A stretch of 64,000 bases of DNA, taken from Myxococcales bacterium. GTDB lineage: Bacteria > Myxococcota_A > Polyangia > Fen-1088. Shown piece after piece: positions 42,229 to 51,471 of the stretch. The DNA is taken from the NCBI GenBank assembly GCA_025350815.1, contig JANXXE010000143.1, forward strand, positions 1-64,000, written 5' to 3'. The notes beneath the pieces are model-generated. The model was not told the origin of the DNA. It was given only the letters and a program-made list of their open reading frames with translations, and did no database searches. The first letter of the stretch is position 1. Every line of letters begins with the position of its first letter. Both the position numbers and the translations under genes were made by a program.

Positions 42229-44034
42229 TCATTCGTCGTCGTCCGCCGACGGCCACGACGGTGGAACGCCCCCGGCTTCGATGTCGACCCGCACAGGGTG
42301 CCCCGTCAGTCGTTCAAGCGACCGGCGGGCGTAATAGCGCACCAGCGGGTACGGATTCGCAAGCTGCCCGGCGACATCCTGGGTGGCCTCGGTGATATGC
42401 GCCTCGCCCAGGGCCGCAACGGCGACGGCCTGCTCGTGTGCCTTTCCGCGCGTGACGGTCGCCCGCAACACGGACGCGTCCAGAGCCCCGTAAAGGGTCG
42501 TCAGGCGGCGGCGATCGTAGGTCTTGCCCCAGAAACGCTCGACGGCAGACAGCATGTCCTGCACCCGCGCGCCCTGGTGGCACAGTACGCACTCAAGCGG
42601 GCGATCCCCTTCGACGCGCGCGCGGTCGGTCGGCGAGCCAATGCGGTGATAACGGGTCAGCTCATAACCAAGACCCATGTTCTTGCGCGGCATGTGACAG
42701 GCGATGCACGCGCCGCCCGCCCCCGCGGGGTCATGGTGGGCGTGTGCCTTTAGCGCCTTCGGTTCGGCGTACGCGCCGTGGCAGGTGGTGCACACGTGAT
42801 TCCCGGCGGGCGTGGCCAGCGCGGCCAGTTTCGCGCGATCGTCCTCGCCGTGCGGGTCGTGGCAGGCGGTACAGGCCATTTGGCGCGCGCACCCGCCCAG
42901 CAGAAAATCGCGCGCCTCGCCCGAGGTGATGTGGCTGCCGCCGGGCGCCCCGCCGCGGCGGGTTTCCCCCTCCCATGTCCACGGGTAGCGCGAGAACAAC
43001 ACCTGGTGACAGCGGGCGCAGCCGCGGTTGATCGATTCCGCGCGCGTGATCTCGCCGTGTCCCGGCGGTGGCACGACCTTCAGGAATGGGCTTTGCGGGG
43101 CGAACGATGGCAGGACGCCGCGTTGGTATACGTGCGCGCGGCTGCCGCCGTGACAAGCCTCGCAGCCGATTCCCACCTCGACCAGGTGCGATTGGTTCAG
43201 TCGAATATCGATCGTATGAATCGCCGCCGCCAGGGTGGGACGAACGGCGGCCGGGGCGGCCGAAGGCGCGCCGCCAAGAAATGACACCTCGTCGGAAAGC
43301 GCGCCCATCAACGCCACCGGATCGGTAATTCGCAGGTGAAAACGGCGGTCAGATGGCAGGGCGCGGTCGACCACCTCGCCCTGGTACGACGGCGCCCCGG
43401 CGCCCATCACCGCACCCCAAAGACCATCGAACAGGGGGGCGGTATTGTGGCAAAGGATGCATTGCCGGTTCCACACACCGCCGGCCTTCAGCCCCGGCCG
43501 TTCCCCGACCATCACCGAGTAACCCTTCAGCCGGAAGGATCGCGTGTCGAACACATAAGAGACCGGCAGGATCAATTCGTCCGTCGTGTTGCCGATGACT
43601 GGCGCGTCGGGCTCCGTCGATGACACCTCACGCCCGGCGAAATCCTCGCGATACCGGCCGCCTATCACCTTGGTCACGCGATACAGATGATCGCCGTAGG
43701 CCACCGAATGCAGGCGCACGAAACGGGCGTCGCCCCGGCTGTCGAAATGGGCGCTGTCTTGCTTGAAGGAAAACGTGGCTCCATCGAAAGGCGCGCGCAC
43801 GGAGGCCTGTGCGGGCAGGCGGGTCATGTTGTGCATAGGCGAATGGCGCCACGCCTCGTAGATCTTGGGGTGGCAGCCCGCGCACGCTTCCGAGCCGGCG
43901 TAATCGGTCCGCAAGATGTTGCTGACCGGCGGTGTACCCGTCGACACGACGGCCCGGGGCGTCCGACCGCGACCCGCGCACGCCGCCAGCATCACGGCAA
44001 GGACCAGCGGGCACGTTGCACGCAAGGCAGTCAA
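42229..44034 (-). CDS. octaheme cytochrome c lipoprotein
   Basis: 601 residues. Lipobox MLAAC near residue 19. Eight CxxCH haem sites: CAGCH, CILCH, CEACH, CARCH, CTACH, CTTCH, CIACH and CVLCH, spread between about residues 53 and 490, with other His residues (HSPMHNM, HAHHD, RYHRIG) as potential distal ligands. The C-terminal 90 residues are a helical HEAT-like tail (AAVAALGEAHI, LVRYYARRSLERLTG). This resembles the tetraheme/octaheme group around cytochrome c554 and NrfA-type assemblies. The ATG overlaps the tonB stop, so it is made with the TonB system. Role: envelope electron transfer, partner unknown. Confidence 0.9.
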   Translation of the reverse strand: MTALRATCPLVLAVMLAACAGRGRTPRAVVSTGTPPVSNILRTDYAGSEACAGCHPKIYEAWRHSPMHNMTRLPAQASVRAPFDGATFSFKQDSAHFDSRGDARFVRLHSVAYGDHLYRVTKVIGGRYREDFAGREVSSTEPDAPVIGNTTDELILPVSYVFDTRSFRLKGYSVMVGERPGLKAGGVWNRQCILCHNTAPLFDGLWGAVMGAGAPSYQGEVVDRALPSDRRFHLRITDPVALMGALSDEVSFLGGAPSAAPAAVRPTLAAAIHTIDIRLNQSHLVEVGIGCEACHGGSRAHVYQRGVLPSFAPQSPFLKVVPPPGHGEITRAESINRGCARCHQVLFSRYPWTWEGETRRGGAPGGSHITSGEARDFLLGGCARQMACTACHDPHGEDDRAKLAALATPAGNHVCTTCHGAYAEPKALKAHAHHDPAGAGGACIACHMPRKNMGLGYELTRYHRIGSPTDRARVEGDRPLECVLCHQGARVQDMLSAVERFWGKTYDRRRLTTLYGALDASVLRATVTRGKAHEQAVAVAALGEAHITEATQDVAGQLANPYPLVRYYARRSLERLTGHPVRVDIEAGGVPPSWPSADDDE

Positions 44035-44881
44035 TCCAGCTCGAAGTGGATGGTGAACGGGATCTCCGTCGCCACCGTGCGGCCGTTGACCCGCGCCGGT
44101 TTGAATCGATATTGCCGGGCCAGTTTCGTCGCGGCGGCCGCAAAGCCGTTGCCCGGGTCGGCAAGGACGGTCACCTTGACCACCGTGCCGTCGTCGTCGA
44201 CCACCAGTCGGGTGCGCACGGCCGTTTCAATTTTCGCCTTGCGCGCGTCCTCTGGATAAAAGCGCCGGACTTGTTCAGGCGAGACGTTGTTCAAGAACAC
44301 CGGCTCCTCGGTCAGTGCGTAGGGCGCTGCATATTCTTTGGCCTTGTAGGGTTTGGCGTCCTCGGGATTGGTCTTCGCAGTTCGTTCGCCGTACAGCGTG
44401 TTACCGACGGCGACCTTGAAGGCACCCGCCGTGGTGGTCGACGACAGCGAAAGGCCCGTCACGATCTGCGGCACTGCCTTGTCGACGGGCGCCTCCTGGT
44501 TGGGCGGCGGGGGTGCCACGACGGGTACGGGTGGGGGCGGCTCGTGTGTCAGTGCAAGTTTTCGCCTCTGCCGTTCCACCGGTACGGGTCGCGGCAGCTC
44601 GGCTTGCGGTGGTTCGGGCGGCGGCGGCAGGGGCTTCTCTATGACGGCCACCTTCAAGGTTTCCACCTTGCGTGGCAGACTGGCCTGCGCACGGCGCAGC
44701 CCGGAGATTGCCTTGCCCCCGATAAGGTGCGCCCCCGCGCTCAGCAACAGCGCACAGGCAAAAAGAAGTGCGCCAGGGGCCCGATCGACGACCGTCGTCC
44801 TGCCGGCGGCGATTGCCGTCTTTGGCGGTGCGACGATTTGCCGTCTGTGCCCGCGCGGCAGCTTGGGTCCCCAGCGTTGGG

Positions 44882-44885
<4 letters not shown>
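44031..44885 (-). CDS. tonB: energy transducer TonB
   Basis: 284 residues. A cytoplasmic basic start leads to one membrane helix (GALLFACALLLSAGAHLIG), a Pro-rich periplasmic spacer (PLPPPPEPPQAELPRPVPVERQR and further Pro runs) and the C-terminal TonB domain (FYPEDARKAKIETAVRTRLVVDDDGTVVKVTVLADPG, AAATKLARQYRFKPARVNGRTV). It transmits proton-motive force to outer-membrane receptors, such as those at 14863 and 48374. ATGA overlaps on both sides couple it to exbD before and the octaheme gene after. Confidence 0.92.
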
Positions 44886-45295
<410 letters not shown>

Positions 45296-45305
45296 GGCTG
45301 ATGTG

Positions 45306-45986
45306 CTATTTGGCGGGCGCGTCCGGGGTGACCGTCTTCAGATGGCTGGCCAGTGCGTGCCCGACACATTCGCTGCGCGCGACGATGGTCTTCAGCCAGC
45401 GTCCGAAGATGTTGTAGACCGCGACGGCGGGCAGCGCGACCAGCAGGCCCACCGCTGTTGCCACCAGCGCCTCTGAAATCCCCGACATGATGTTGGCCGC
45501 GCCCTCGGCCACTGCGCCCGCCTTCGCCTGCGACGCCAGGGCGGCGAAGGCCTCGACGATGCCCAACACCGTTCCGAACAATCCAATGAACGGCGCGTTG
45601 TTGCCCAGCGTTCCCAGATACGACAGAAAACGTTCGTAGTGCAGGCGCTGCCTGACGATGGTGGCCTCGACCATTTCCTCGACGGCCTCGGCCCCCCGCG
45701 GGGCCGCGCGTGCGCCCGCGCGCAGAACCTCGGCCACCAGGCCGCGGTGGTCGCCCACCAGTTTGACGGCCCCATCGAGATCACCTTCGGCCAGTTTTGC
45801 CAGCAGGCCATCGACGTCGCCAAACGAATGCCGGCTGAAATACACCGCGCGCTCGATGATCACCGCGACGGAGATCACCGACAGGCCAATCAGTAGCCAC
45901 ATGACCCAGCCGGCGCCCATGTTCCGGAAGACAATCGCCAGCTGTTCAATGATCGGGTCGTTCTGGTGAATCGCGGCGACTGACAT
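45306..45986 (-). CDS. exbB: MotA/TolQ/ExbB proton channel family protein
   Basis: 226 residues with three membrane helices (GWVMWLLIGLSVISVAVIIERAVYF; NAPFIGLFGTVLGIVEAFAAL; GISEALVATAVGLLVALPAVAVYNIF) and a long cytoplasmic loop between the first two. These match ExbB/TolQ, and the order exbB-exbD-tonB supports ExbB over TolQ. CAGGAG precedes the ATG. It heads the minus-strand operon that ends with the octaheme lipoprotein and is divergent from the outer-membrane protein gene at 46095. Confidence 0.95.
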   Translation of the reverse strand: MSVAAIHQNDPIIEQLAIVFRNMGAGWVMWLLIGLSVISVAVIIERAVYFSRHSFGDVDGLLAKLAEGDLDGAVKLVGDHRGLVAEVLRAGARAAPRGAEAVEEMVEATIVRQRLHYERFLSYLGTLGNNAPFIGLFGTVLGIVEAFAALASQAKAGAVAEGAANIMSGISEALVATAVGLLVALPAVAVYNIFGRWLKTIVARSECVGHALASHLKTVTPDAPAK

Positions 45987-46094
45987 GCGCTGCTCCTGTG
46001 GAAAAGGGTTCTTTGCCGATTAGGCATAGGGTACAGGGGAGATTCCGCGAGCGCCCGTGCGTTCTTGGGCTATGTTTCGCCTGTCGGGCCACAC

Positions 46095-46688
46095 ATGCTC
46101 TCGATTTTGGCAGCGTCGTTTGCCTTGCTGGTTTCCGCAACCGAGGCCTTGCCCGACGTGGCCGTCACGCAGCCGCGCTGGCAGGTGAACGCCGCCGCCT
46201 CCAGCGGCACGCCCCCGGTCTTGCCGGATGGCTTGTCCTTCGGGGCCGCCGTCGAGGGGCAGCGGCGCTTGTCGACCTTCCCCGGTTTTCTGTCAGCGCG
46301 CATCGTTTGGTCGCGGGCCTCAGCCGCCAACGACGCCTGGATCATCGATCACCACCAGTTCGTCGCGGCCCTTGGGGTCGGCGTTGCCGCGCGCCTGGGC
46401 GTCGGTCGGGTGTGGGCGCAGGCCGGCGCTGGCACGAGCGGCCTTTACGAAGTCCTGAGCCGCCACCAGCGCCTGCGCATTGAAGTCGCACAGGTCTCAG
46501 GTGGCGTCGAAACGACTTTCTCGGCCGGGCCGTACGCCTTCGCCGAGTTGGGCGTGGCGCTTCTGATGAGGGGCCACGTCAGCGGATTTCTCGCAGGCGG
46601 TCCGACGCTGGCGCGCACCGTCGTGACGGGGGACGTCCTGACCCGGCTGGGCGGCGCCGTGAGACTGGGGGTGGCGTATGGTTTCTAA
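46095..46688 (+). CDS. predicted outer-membrane protein
   Basis: 197 residues from ATG 46095 (MLSILAASFALLVSATEA signal). Alternating strands (RWQVNAAASSGTPP, FVAALGVGVAARLGVGRVWAQAGAG, AFAELGVALLMRGHVSGFLAG) end on AVRLGVAYGF, a C-terminal aromatic typical of barrel proteins. Family not recognised. It opens a plus-strand operon divergent from exbB whose last gene is a TonB receptor; its reading frame overlaps the next gene by 11 bases. Confidence 0.7.
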   Translation: MLSILAASFALLVSATEALPDVAVTQPRWQVNAAASSGTPPVLPDGLSFGAAVEGQRRLSTFPGFLSARIVWSRASAANDAWIIDHHQFVAALGVGVAARLGVGRVWAQAGAGTSGLYEVLSRHQRLRIEVAQVSGGVETTFSAGPYAFAELGVALLMRGHVSGFLAGGPTLARTVVTGDVLTRLGGAVRLGVAYGF

Positions 46689-47658
46689 GCGTGGGGCGCT
46701 GCTGCTGGGCCTGTTGCTGGCCGGCTGCGGCCAGGGCGTCCACGATCTGTCGGTTTCAGGCGATCCCTTGTTGGTTGTTCACGGCCACGTCGATCTTTCG
46801 GCGCTGAAGCGCCAGCACCCCGAGGCGCCCCTGATAGGCGCGCTGGTATGGGCGGGGATTCCGCAGGTCAGTCCCTTGTGTCTGAAGTTCGACGACGACC
46901 GCATCAAGCCCGCCTGCCCCGATCCCTACGGCTACTTCTACGGGGAAATCGAACACGCCGCGCCGGTGGATGCCGACGGCAATTTTGCGCTGCCGCTGCC
47001 GCATCTGCCGAAGGCCAGCGTTTCGGTGGGCGACGAACGAACGCGCATCGCCTATGGATCCTTGCTGGTGGCCGAGGATCGGAACCAAGACGGCCAACTG
47101 TCGCTGATTTCCGCGGGGTCCTCGCGCAGAAATCGGGATCGCGGTGATTTGCCGGCGCTGTTGGGGGATCCGGACACCATTGTGGGGGCGTCGTTCTATA
47201 CGTTGCGCGGGGATCAGCAGCGGCTTGTCTTCCGCGAGGGGGGCTTCGTCGAGGCTTCCAATTTCTACCCGGCGCCGGGCTGCGCCCCGCCGCCGCCCAG
47301 TTTTTCGGTGATGCTGGCCCCGCCTCTCGTCGAGCCGCCGGCGGTGCCCGGCGTGTGCGCGTTCTACGACGCTGCCCGCGCGATCGAGGTGGCGCCGCTG
47401 TCGGCCAGCGATGGTCTGGCGATGATGTGCCGGCCGGCGCAGCGCGCTTTTTTCTTCCGCGAACCGCAGGCCGACGAGCCGCCCAGCAAGGGCGCCACTG
47501 TGGTGTGTCTGTCGCACGAGATCTTCGCCGCGGTCGAGTCGGGTCCGTGTCCCCGCTTCCGTGCTTACGCGCTCAAGGGTTGTCAGGACGATCCGTTTTG
47601 TGACAAGCCCGACTGGGACGTGACCCGCTCGCCGCCGACCTGGTGGCCGTGTCGTTAG
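46678..47658 (+). CDS. hypothetical lipoprotein
   Basis: 326 residues; lipobox LLLAGC near residue 17. The mature part begins VSGDPLLVVHGHVDLSAL, then a domain with ALVWAGIPQVSPLCLKF and AEDRNQDGQLSLISAG, which contains a DxNxDG calcium-loop-like motif, and many cysteines in the C-terminal half (APGCAPPPP, ALKGCQDDPFCDKPDWDV, WWPCR) that could form disulfides. No family recognised. It lies between two barrel-type genes with overlaps on both sides, so it is probably a surface partner of the TonB receptor. Confidence 0.7.
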   Translation: MVSKRGALLLGLLLAGCGQGVHDLSVSGDPLLVVHGHVDLSALKRQHPEAPLIGALVWAGIPQVSPLCLKFDDDRIKPACPDPYGYFYGEIEHAAPVDADGNFALPLPHLPKASVSVGDERTRIAYGSLLVAEDRNQDGQLSLISAGSSRRNRDRGDLPALLGDPDTIVGASFYTLRGDQQRLVFREGGFVEASNFYPAPGCAPPPPSFSVMLAPPLVEPPAVPGVCAFYDAARAIEVAPLSASDGLAMMCRPAQRAFFFREPQADEPPSKGATVVCLSHEIFAAVESGPCPRFRAYALKGCQDDPFCDKPDWDVTRSPPTWWPCR

Positions 47659-48377
47659 CGTTGATTCTGGTGACTGTCCTGGCCGGGGATCCCGCGCCCG
47701 CGCCCGCGCCCGCGCCTGATGTCCACGTCATCGACGAAAAAGAGCGCATCGATCTGCAACAGACGGACAACGTCCGGCTGAGTCTGCCCACGCAGAGCGA
47801 TCGCGACGCCTGGGCAAGTCCCGGACTGCGGGTCCAGTTGGGGTATGCCTACGGCATCCTGCAAGGCACGGGCCCGGCGCTGTCTTTTAGAAGCAAGGGC
47901 GCGATGTTCCGGCCCAGCGTTCGCCTCGACGAATACTGGGCGCTGGGGGTGGCGATGCTGTACGGCACGGGCCCGAACGGGCAGCGCTGGAGCGTCACCG
48001 CCGAGCCGACGTTCTTTCCCTGGCGGCAGGTCGGTATCACGGTGGGCCTTGGCTACGGTGGTCTTGCCATCAGCGATCCCAACGCCTCGGCCGGCAGGCT
48101 GCGTGGCCCCGACGAGATCGTCAGTCGCGATCTGAACGCCGGCGAGAGGCTGACGTCCTGCGAGGGGTCGGCCCTGTCGTCCTTGTTGCGCGTCGAGAAT
48201 TTGTTTGTTTCGGGCGCGCTTTTCGCCACCGGTCCCTTCGCGCAGGTGAATTTTCAGTGGACCCGTTGCCAGGTTTCGTTTGGTCGCATTGACCAGGAAA
48301 CCGGCCAGCAGGTGCTGCTGACCCAGTGGTGGCGTCACAACGGCGCGACCCTCGGATGGTGGTTCGCTTGGCGATGA
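47643..48377 (+). CDS. predicted outer-membrane beta-barrel protein with PAPAP linker
   Basis: 244 residues from GTG 47643 (GTG 47649 also fits). A signal segment (SLALILVTVLAG) precedes a short PAPAPAPAP stretch. Barrel-like strands follow (LRVQLGYAYGILQG, WALGVAMLYGTGPNG, VGITVGLGYGGLAIS, VNFQWTRCQVSFGRI), ending GATLGWWFAWR with a terminal aromatic strand. Its stop overlaps the start of the TonB receptor (ATGA) and its start overlaps the lipoprotein gene. Function unknown. Confidence 0.7.
   Translation: MAVSLALILVTVLAGDPAPAPAPAPDVHVIDEKERIDLQQTDNVRLSLPTQSDRDAWASPGLRVQLGYAYGILQGTGPALSFRSKGAMFRPSVRLDEYWALGVAMLYGTGPNGQRWSVTAEPTFFPWRQVGITVGLGYGGLAISDPNASAGRLRGPDEIVSRDLNAGERLTSCEGSALSSLLRVENLFVSGALFATGPFAQVNFQWTRCQVSFGRIDQETGQQVLLTQWWRHNGATLGWWFAWR
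47691..47714. repeat. four 6-bp units cccgcg
   Basis: Four exact tandem copies of cccgcg encode the Pro-Ala linker of the barrel protein. A microsatellite of 6 bases can change length without shifting the frame. Confidence 0.7.
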
Positions 48378-50962
48378 ATCGCGCGTGGCTGCTGGCGCTG
48401 TTTCTTCTGGTCGGCAACTCCGCCGCGGCGCAAACAGAGCAGGCGCCGTCTGCCGAAAAGCCTGCCGCCGAAACGCCCGCGAATCACATTCTGACGCCAC
48501 CCGCCCCGGTGGCGATGCCGACCATCGATCTGCCGCCGGAGGCACCGCCCCTGACCGCGCCGGTCGAGATCGACGTCGTCTTGACCATCGACGAGTCGGG
48601 CGCCGTCACCGCGGTCGAGATCACCCGGTCGGGCGGGGATGTTCTTGATGGCGCCGTCGCTGCGGGCGCCAAGAAATTCACCTTCAAGCCCGCCACACAG
48701 GACGGCGTGCCCATTCCCGTGCGGATCCCCTTCACCCAGAAATTCGAGCCACCCCCGCCGCCACTTGTCCCGGCCGCACCCGAGTTGGACGCGTTCATCG
48801 AAGGTATCGTTGCCACCCACGGCACGCGGTCGCCGGTGTCCGGCGCCACGGTGGCTGGCCTCGATTCGGAAACCGGCAGGGAATCGCTGGTGTTGTCGGA
48901 TGCGAACGGCGTTTTCAAGCTGCCGGTGCGATCGGGTCGATGGATAGACGTGCGCATCGCCGCCGCCGAGCACGACAAGTTCGTTCAGAAAGAACGCCTC
49001 GCGCCCAACCAGGTCCTGAAGGTCAAGTACCTCATCGATCGCAAGAGCTACGGGCAGTATGAATCGTTCGTCCGCGCCGAGACCGACCGCACCGAGGTGT
49101 CGCGCACGACGCTGTCCGGACGCGAAATCACACGCATCCCGGGCACATTTGGCGATCCGTTTCGCGTGATCAATGTGCTGCCGGGGGTTAGCTCGGCCAT
49201 GAGTCTGCTGCCACTTCCCATCGTGCGTGGGTCAAGCCCGGGCAACACCGGAATCTTGCTGGACGGGATTCGCCTGCCGTTGCTGTTTCATCTTTTCGCC
49301 GGCCCCAGCGTCATTCACCCCGAATTCATCGACAGGGTCGATTTCTACCCCGGTGGCTTCCCGGTGAATTACGGCGGCTACACCGGCGGCATCGTCGACG
49401 GCGTCACCCGCGCGGCGCGCCCCGAAGAAAGCCGGGTCGATCTCGACGTCACCCTCACGCAGACCGGCGTGCTGGTGCGTGAGCCCATCAAATCGGTTGG
49501 CGTGACCGCGACGGTCGCCGGCCGAATTGGCTATCCGGGCCTGCTTCTGGGCCTATTGAACCCCGACGTTTCGCTTGGGTACTGGGACTACCAGGCACGG
49601 TTCGATGGCGGTACGGCGCAAAGGCACTGGTCGGTGTTCTTCTACGGCGCCGAGGACGAACTCAAGCGTCGTCCGGCGCCCGGCCAGGACATGCAGACCG
49701 TCGCGCGCTTTGCCTTTCACCGCTCTGACCTGCGTTACGAACGCAGCGGCGAGGGCTCGCGCGAGCTGTACCGGGTCGTGCTGGGATACGACGACAGCCT
49801 TTTTGGCGGCGACAACCAGCAGGTCGCGGGCAACGGGGCACTGGGCAACGGCACCTGGTCGGTCAATCCGCAGTTCAGATTCCGTCGCACGCCGATCCCG
49901 TGGTTCGAGCTGAACCTGGGCGCCGAGTCGGCGCTGCGCACCGTGACCACGCCACCGGCCGGCCCCAATCCGGTGGTGTCCAAGAATCAGACGGATGCCG
50001 CCCAGCTGTTCAACCAGAACGGATTCTTCAGCGCCTCGGGCGTTTTTGCCGAGACGGTGCTGCGCGTATCGCCGCGCCTGCGCCTGATTCCGGGGCTGCG
50101 CGCGGATCTCTACGACGAACGACACAGCAGCAGCGCCAGCGTCAGCCAGTGGAATCTCGACCCGCGCTTTCTTGCGCGCTACCGGCTGTCGGATTCCGAA
50201 CGTGGCATCTGGCTCAAGGGTGTCATTGGTCGCTACCACCAGCCGCCCCGCCTGTTCGTTCCGATACCGGGCGTTGACGCCTCGTCGCTGAACCTGGGTC
50301 TGCTGGCGTCCACCCAGTACAGCGTCGGGGCCGAGGCGCGCCTCGGGGCGGCAGCCGAGATCGATGTGAACGCCTATTTCAATTCGATGGATCCGATCCT
50401 GTTCGACCTGACCGTCAATCCGACGGCGGGCGACGTGCAGCAGGCGCAGCCGTCATACCCCGCGTGGCAGTTGCCGCCGGCCAACCGCAGTACGCCGAGC
50501 GATCTCGCCGACTTCTTCGCCCGCCGATCGGGCCGCAGCTACGGACTTGAGGTCTTGCTGCGCCGGCGCGACGCGGAACACCTGTTCGGCTGGGTCAGCT
50601 ACACGCTGTCACATTCGGAAAGACGCTCGGCCGAGGGCTGGATACCGTTCGACTTCGACCGGCTGCATATGCTGAATTTCGTCGCGGGCCTGCGCCTGCC
50701 GCGCAACTGGGAATTCGGGACGCGCGTGCTGTTGCAAACCGGCACGCCGCTGACCACCATTTTCGGCCAGAACGTCACGCGCAGCGATGGGCAGTTTCGT
50801 CTGGACCTGCGTCTGGACAAGCGGGCCGTGTGGAACAAGTGGCTGCTGGATTTCTATGTCGACATCATCAACGCGACCGAGGCCCAGGAAGCCGGGGGGT
50901 TGGTCGGCGCGGCGCCCATTCGCTATGTGATTCCGACCGTGGGTTTTCGCGCGGTGCTTTAG
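48374..50962 (+). CDS. TonB-dependent receptor carrying its own TonB C-terminal domain
   Basis: 862 residues; ATG 48374 overlaps the preceding stop. Signal MNRAWLLALFLLVGNSAAA; residues about 45-125 form a TonB C-terminal-like domain (APVEIDVVLTIDESGAVTAVEI, AVAAGAKKFTFKPATQDGVPI); 135-215 a carboxypeptidase-regulatory-like domain (IEGIVATHGTRSPVSGATVAGL); then plug (EITRIPGTFGDPFRVINVLPGV, LPIVRGSSPGNTGILLDGIRLPL) and barrel to IPTVGFRAVL. The embedded TonB-C module normally belongs to the inner-membrane partner, so this receptor may dock to itself or to another receptor. It closes the operon divergent from exbBD-tonB, the likely energiser. Confidence 0.88.
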   Translation: MNRAWLLALFLLVGNSAAAQTEQAPSAEKPAAETPANHILTPPAPVAMPTIDLPPEAPPLTAPVEIDVVLTIDESGAVTAVEITRSGGDVLDGAVAAGAKKFTFKPATQDGVPIPVRIPFTQKFEPPPPPLVPAAPELDAFIEGIVATHGTRSPVSGATVAGLDSETGRESLVLSDANGVFKLPVRSGRWIDVRIAAAEHDKFVQKERLAPNQVLKVKYLIDRKSYGQYESFVRAETDRTEVSRTTLSGREITRIPGTFGDPFRVINVLPGVSSAMSLLPLPIVRGSSPGNTGILLDGIRLPLLFHLFAGPSVIHPEFIDRVDFYPGGFPVNYGGYTGGIVDGVTRAARPEESRVDLDVTLTQTGVLVREPIKSVGVTATVAGRIGYPGLLLGLLNPDVSLGYWDYQARFDGGTAQRHWSVFFYGAEDELKRRPAPGQDMQTVARFAFHRSDLRYERSGEGSRELYRVVLGYDDSLFGGDNQQVAGNGALGNGTWSVNPQFRFRRTPIPWFELNLGAESALRTVTTPPAGPNPVVSKNQTDAAQLFNQNGFFSASGVFAETVLRVSPRLRLIPGLRADLYDERHSSSASVSQWNLDPRFLARYRLSDSERGIWLKGVIGRYHQPPRLFVPIPGVDASSLNLGLLASTQYSVGAEARLGAAAEIDVNAYFNSMDPILFDLTVNPTAGDVQQAQPSYPAWQLPPANRSTPSDLADFFARRSGRSYGLEVLLRRRDAEHLFGWVSYTLSHSERRSAEGWIPFDFDRLHMLNFVAGLRLPRNWEFGTRVLLQTGTPLTTIFGQNVTRSDGQFRLDLRLDKRAVWNKWLLDFYVDIINATEAQEAGGLVGAAPIRYVIPTVGFRAVL

Positions 50963-50980
50963 CTGCTGTCAGGGCCGCAA

Positions 50981-51406
50981 TCACCATTCGCCCTGGCTGG
51001 GCATCGACGCCCACGGCTCACATTTTTCCAGGGCCTCGCCCCGTTGCAGAAGCTCGATGGAATGTCCGTCGGGTGACTTGATGAAGGCCATATGCCCGTC
51101 GCGGGGCGGCCGCAGGATGTCGATGCCGCAGGCGCGCAGGCGGGTGCAGGTCTCGTAGATGTTGTCGACCTCGTAGGCCAGGTGGCCGAAGAAGCGCCCG
51201 GTCGGGTAGGGCGTCGGCTGGTCCCAGTTGTGCGTCAACTCGACCTCGGACGGATCGTCCGCGGCGCCCGAGCCAACAAAGACCAGCGTGAACCGTCCGG
51301 TCTGACTGTCCTTGCGGCGCAGTTCGCGCAGGCCCAGCTTTCCGACGAAGAAGGCCAGGGCCGCGTCCAGATCGCGCACGCGCAGCATGGTGTGCAGGTA
51401 GCGCAT
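50981..51406 (-). CDS. gloA: lactoylglutathione lyase (glyoxalase I)
   Basis: 141 residues, cytoplasmic. It converts the methylglyoxal-glutathione hemithioacetal to lactoylglutathione. The whole vicinal-oxygen-chelate fold is present: MRYLHTMLRVRDLDAALAFFVGKLGL (first His ligand), SEVELTHNWDQ (Glu), FFGHLAYEVDNIYETC (His) and FIKSPDGHSIELLQ (Glu). Metal ligands are H/E/H/E as expected for the nickel/zinc enzyme. It converges with the TonB receptor and is followed by a SOD-like lipoprotein gene upstream on the same strand. Confidence 0.95.
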   Translation of the reverse strand: MRYLHTMLRVRDLDAALAFFVGKLGLRELRRKDSQTGRFTLVFVGSGAADDPSEVELTHNWDQPTPYPTGRFFGHLAYEVDNIYETCTRLRACGIDILRPPRDGHMAFIKSPDGHSIELLQRGEALEKCEPWASMPSQGEW

Positions 51407-51471
51407 GAAATGCAGAGGGGGAGCGCGACCGAAGCCGTGCCCCCCCTCAGGAAGTGAAATGTGGTGTTGGC

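Noticed and set aside
47691-47714. The cccgcg repeat as a phase-variation switch
   Set aside because: The unit is six bases, so changes in number keep the frame; it can vary linker length but cannot switch the gene off.
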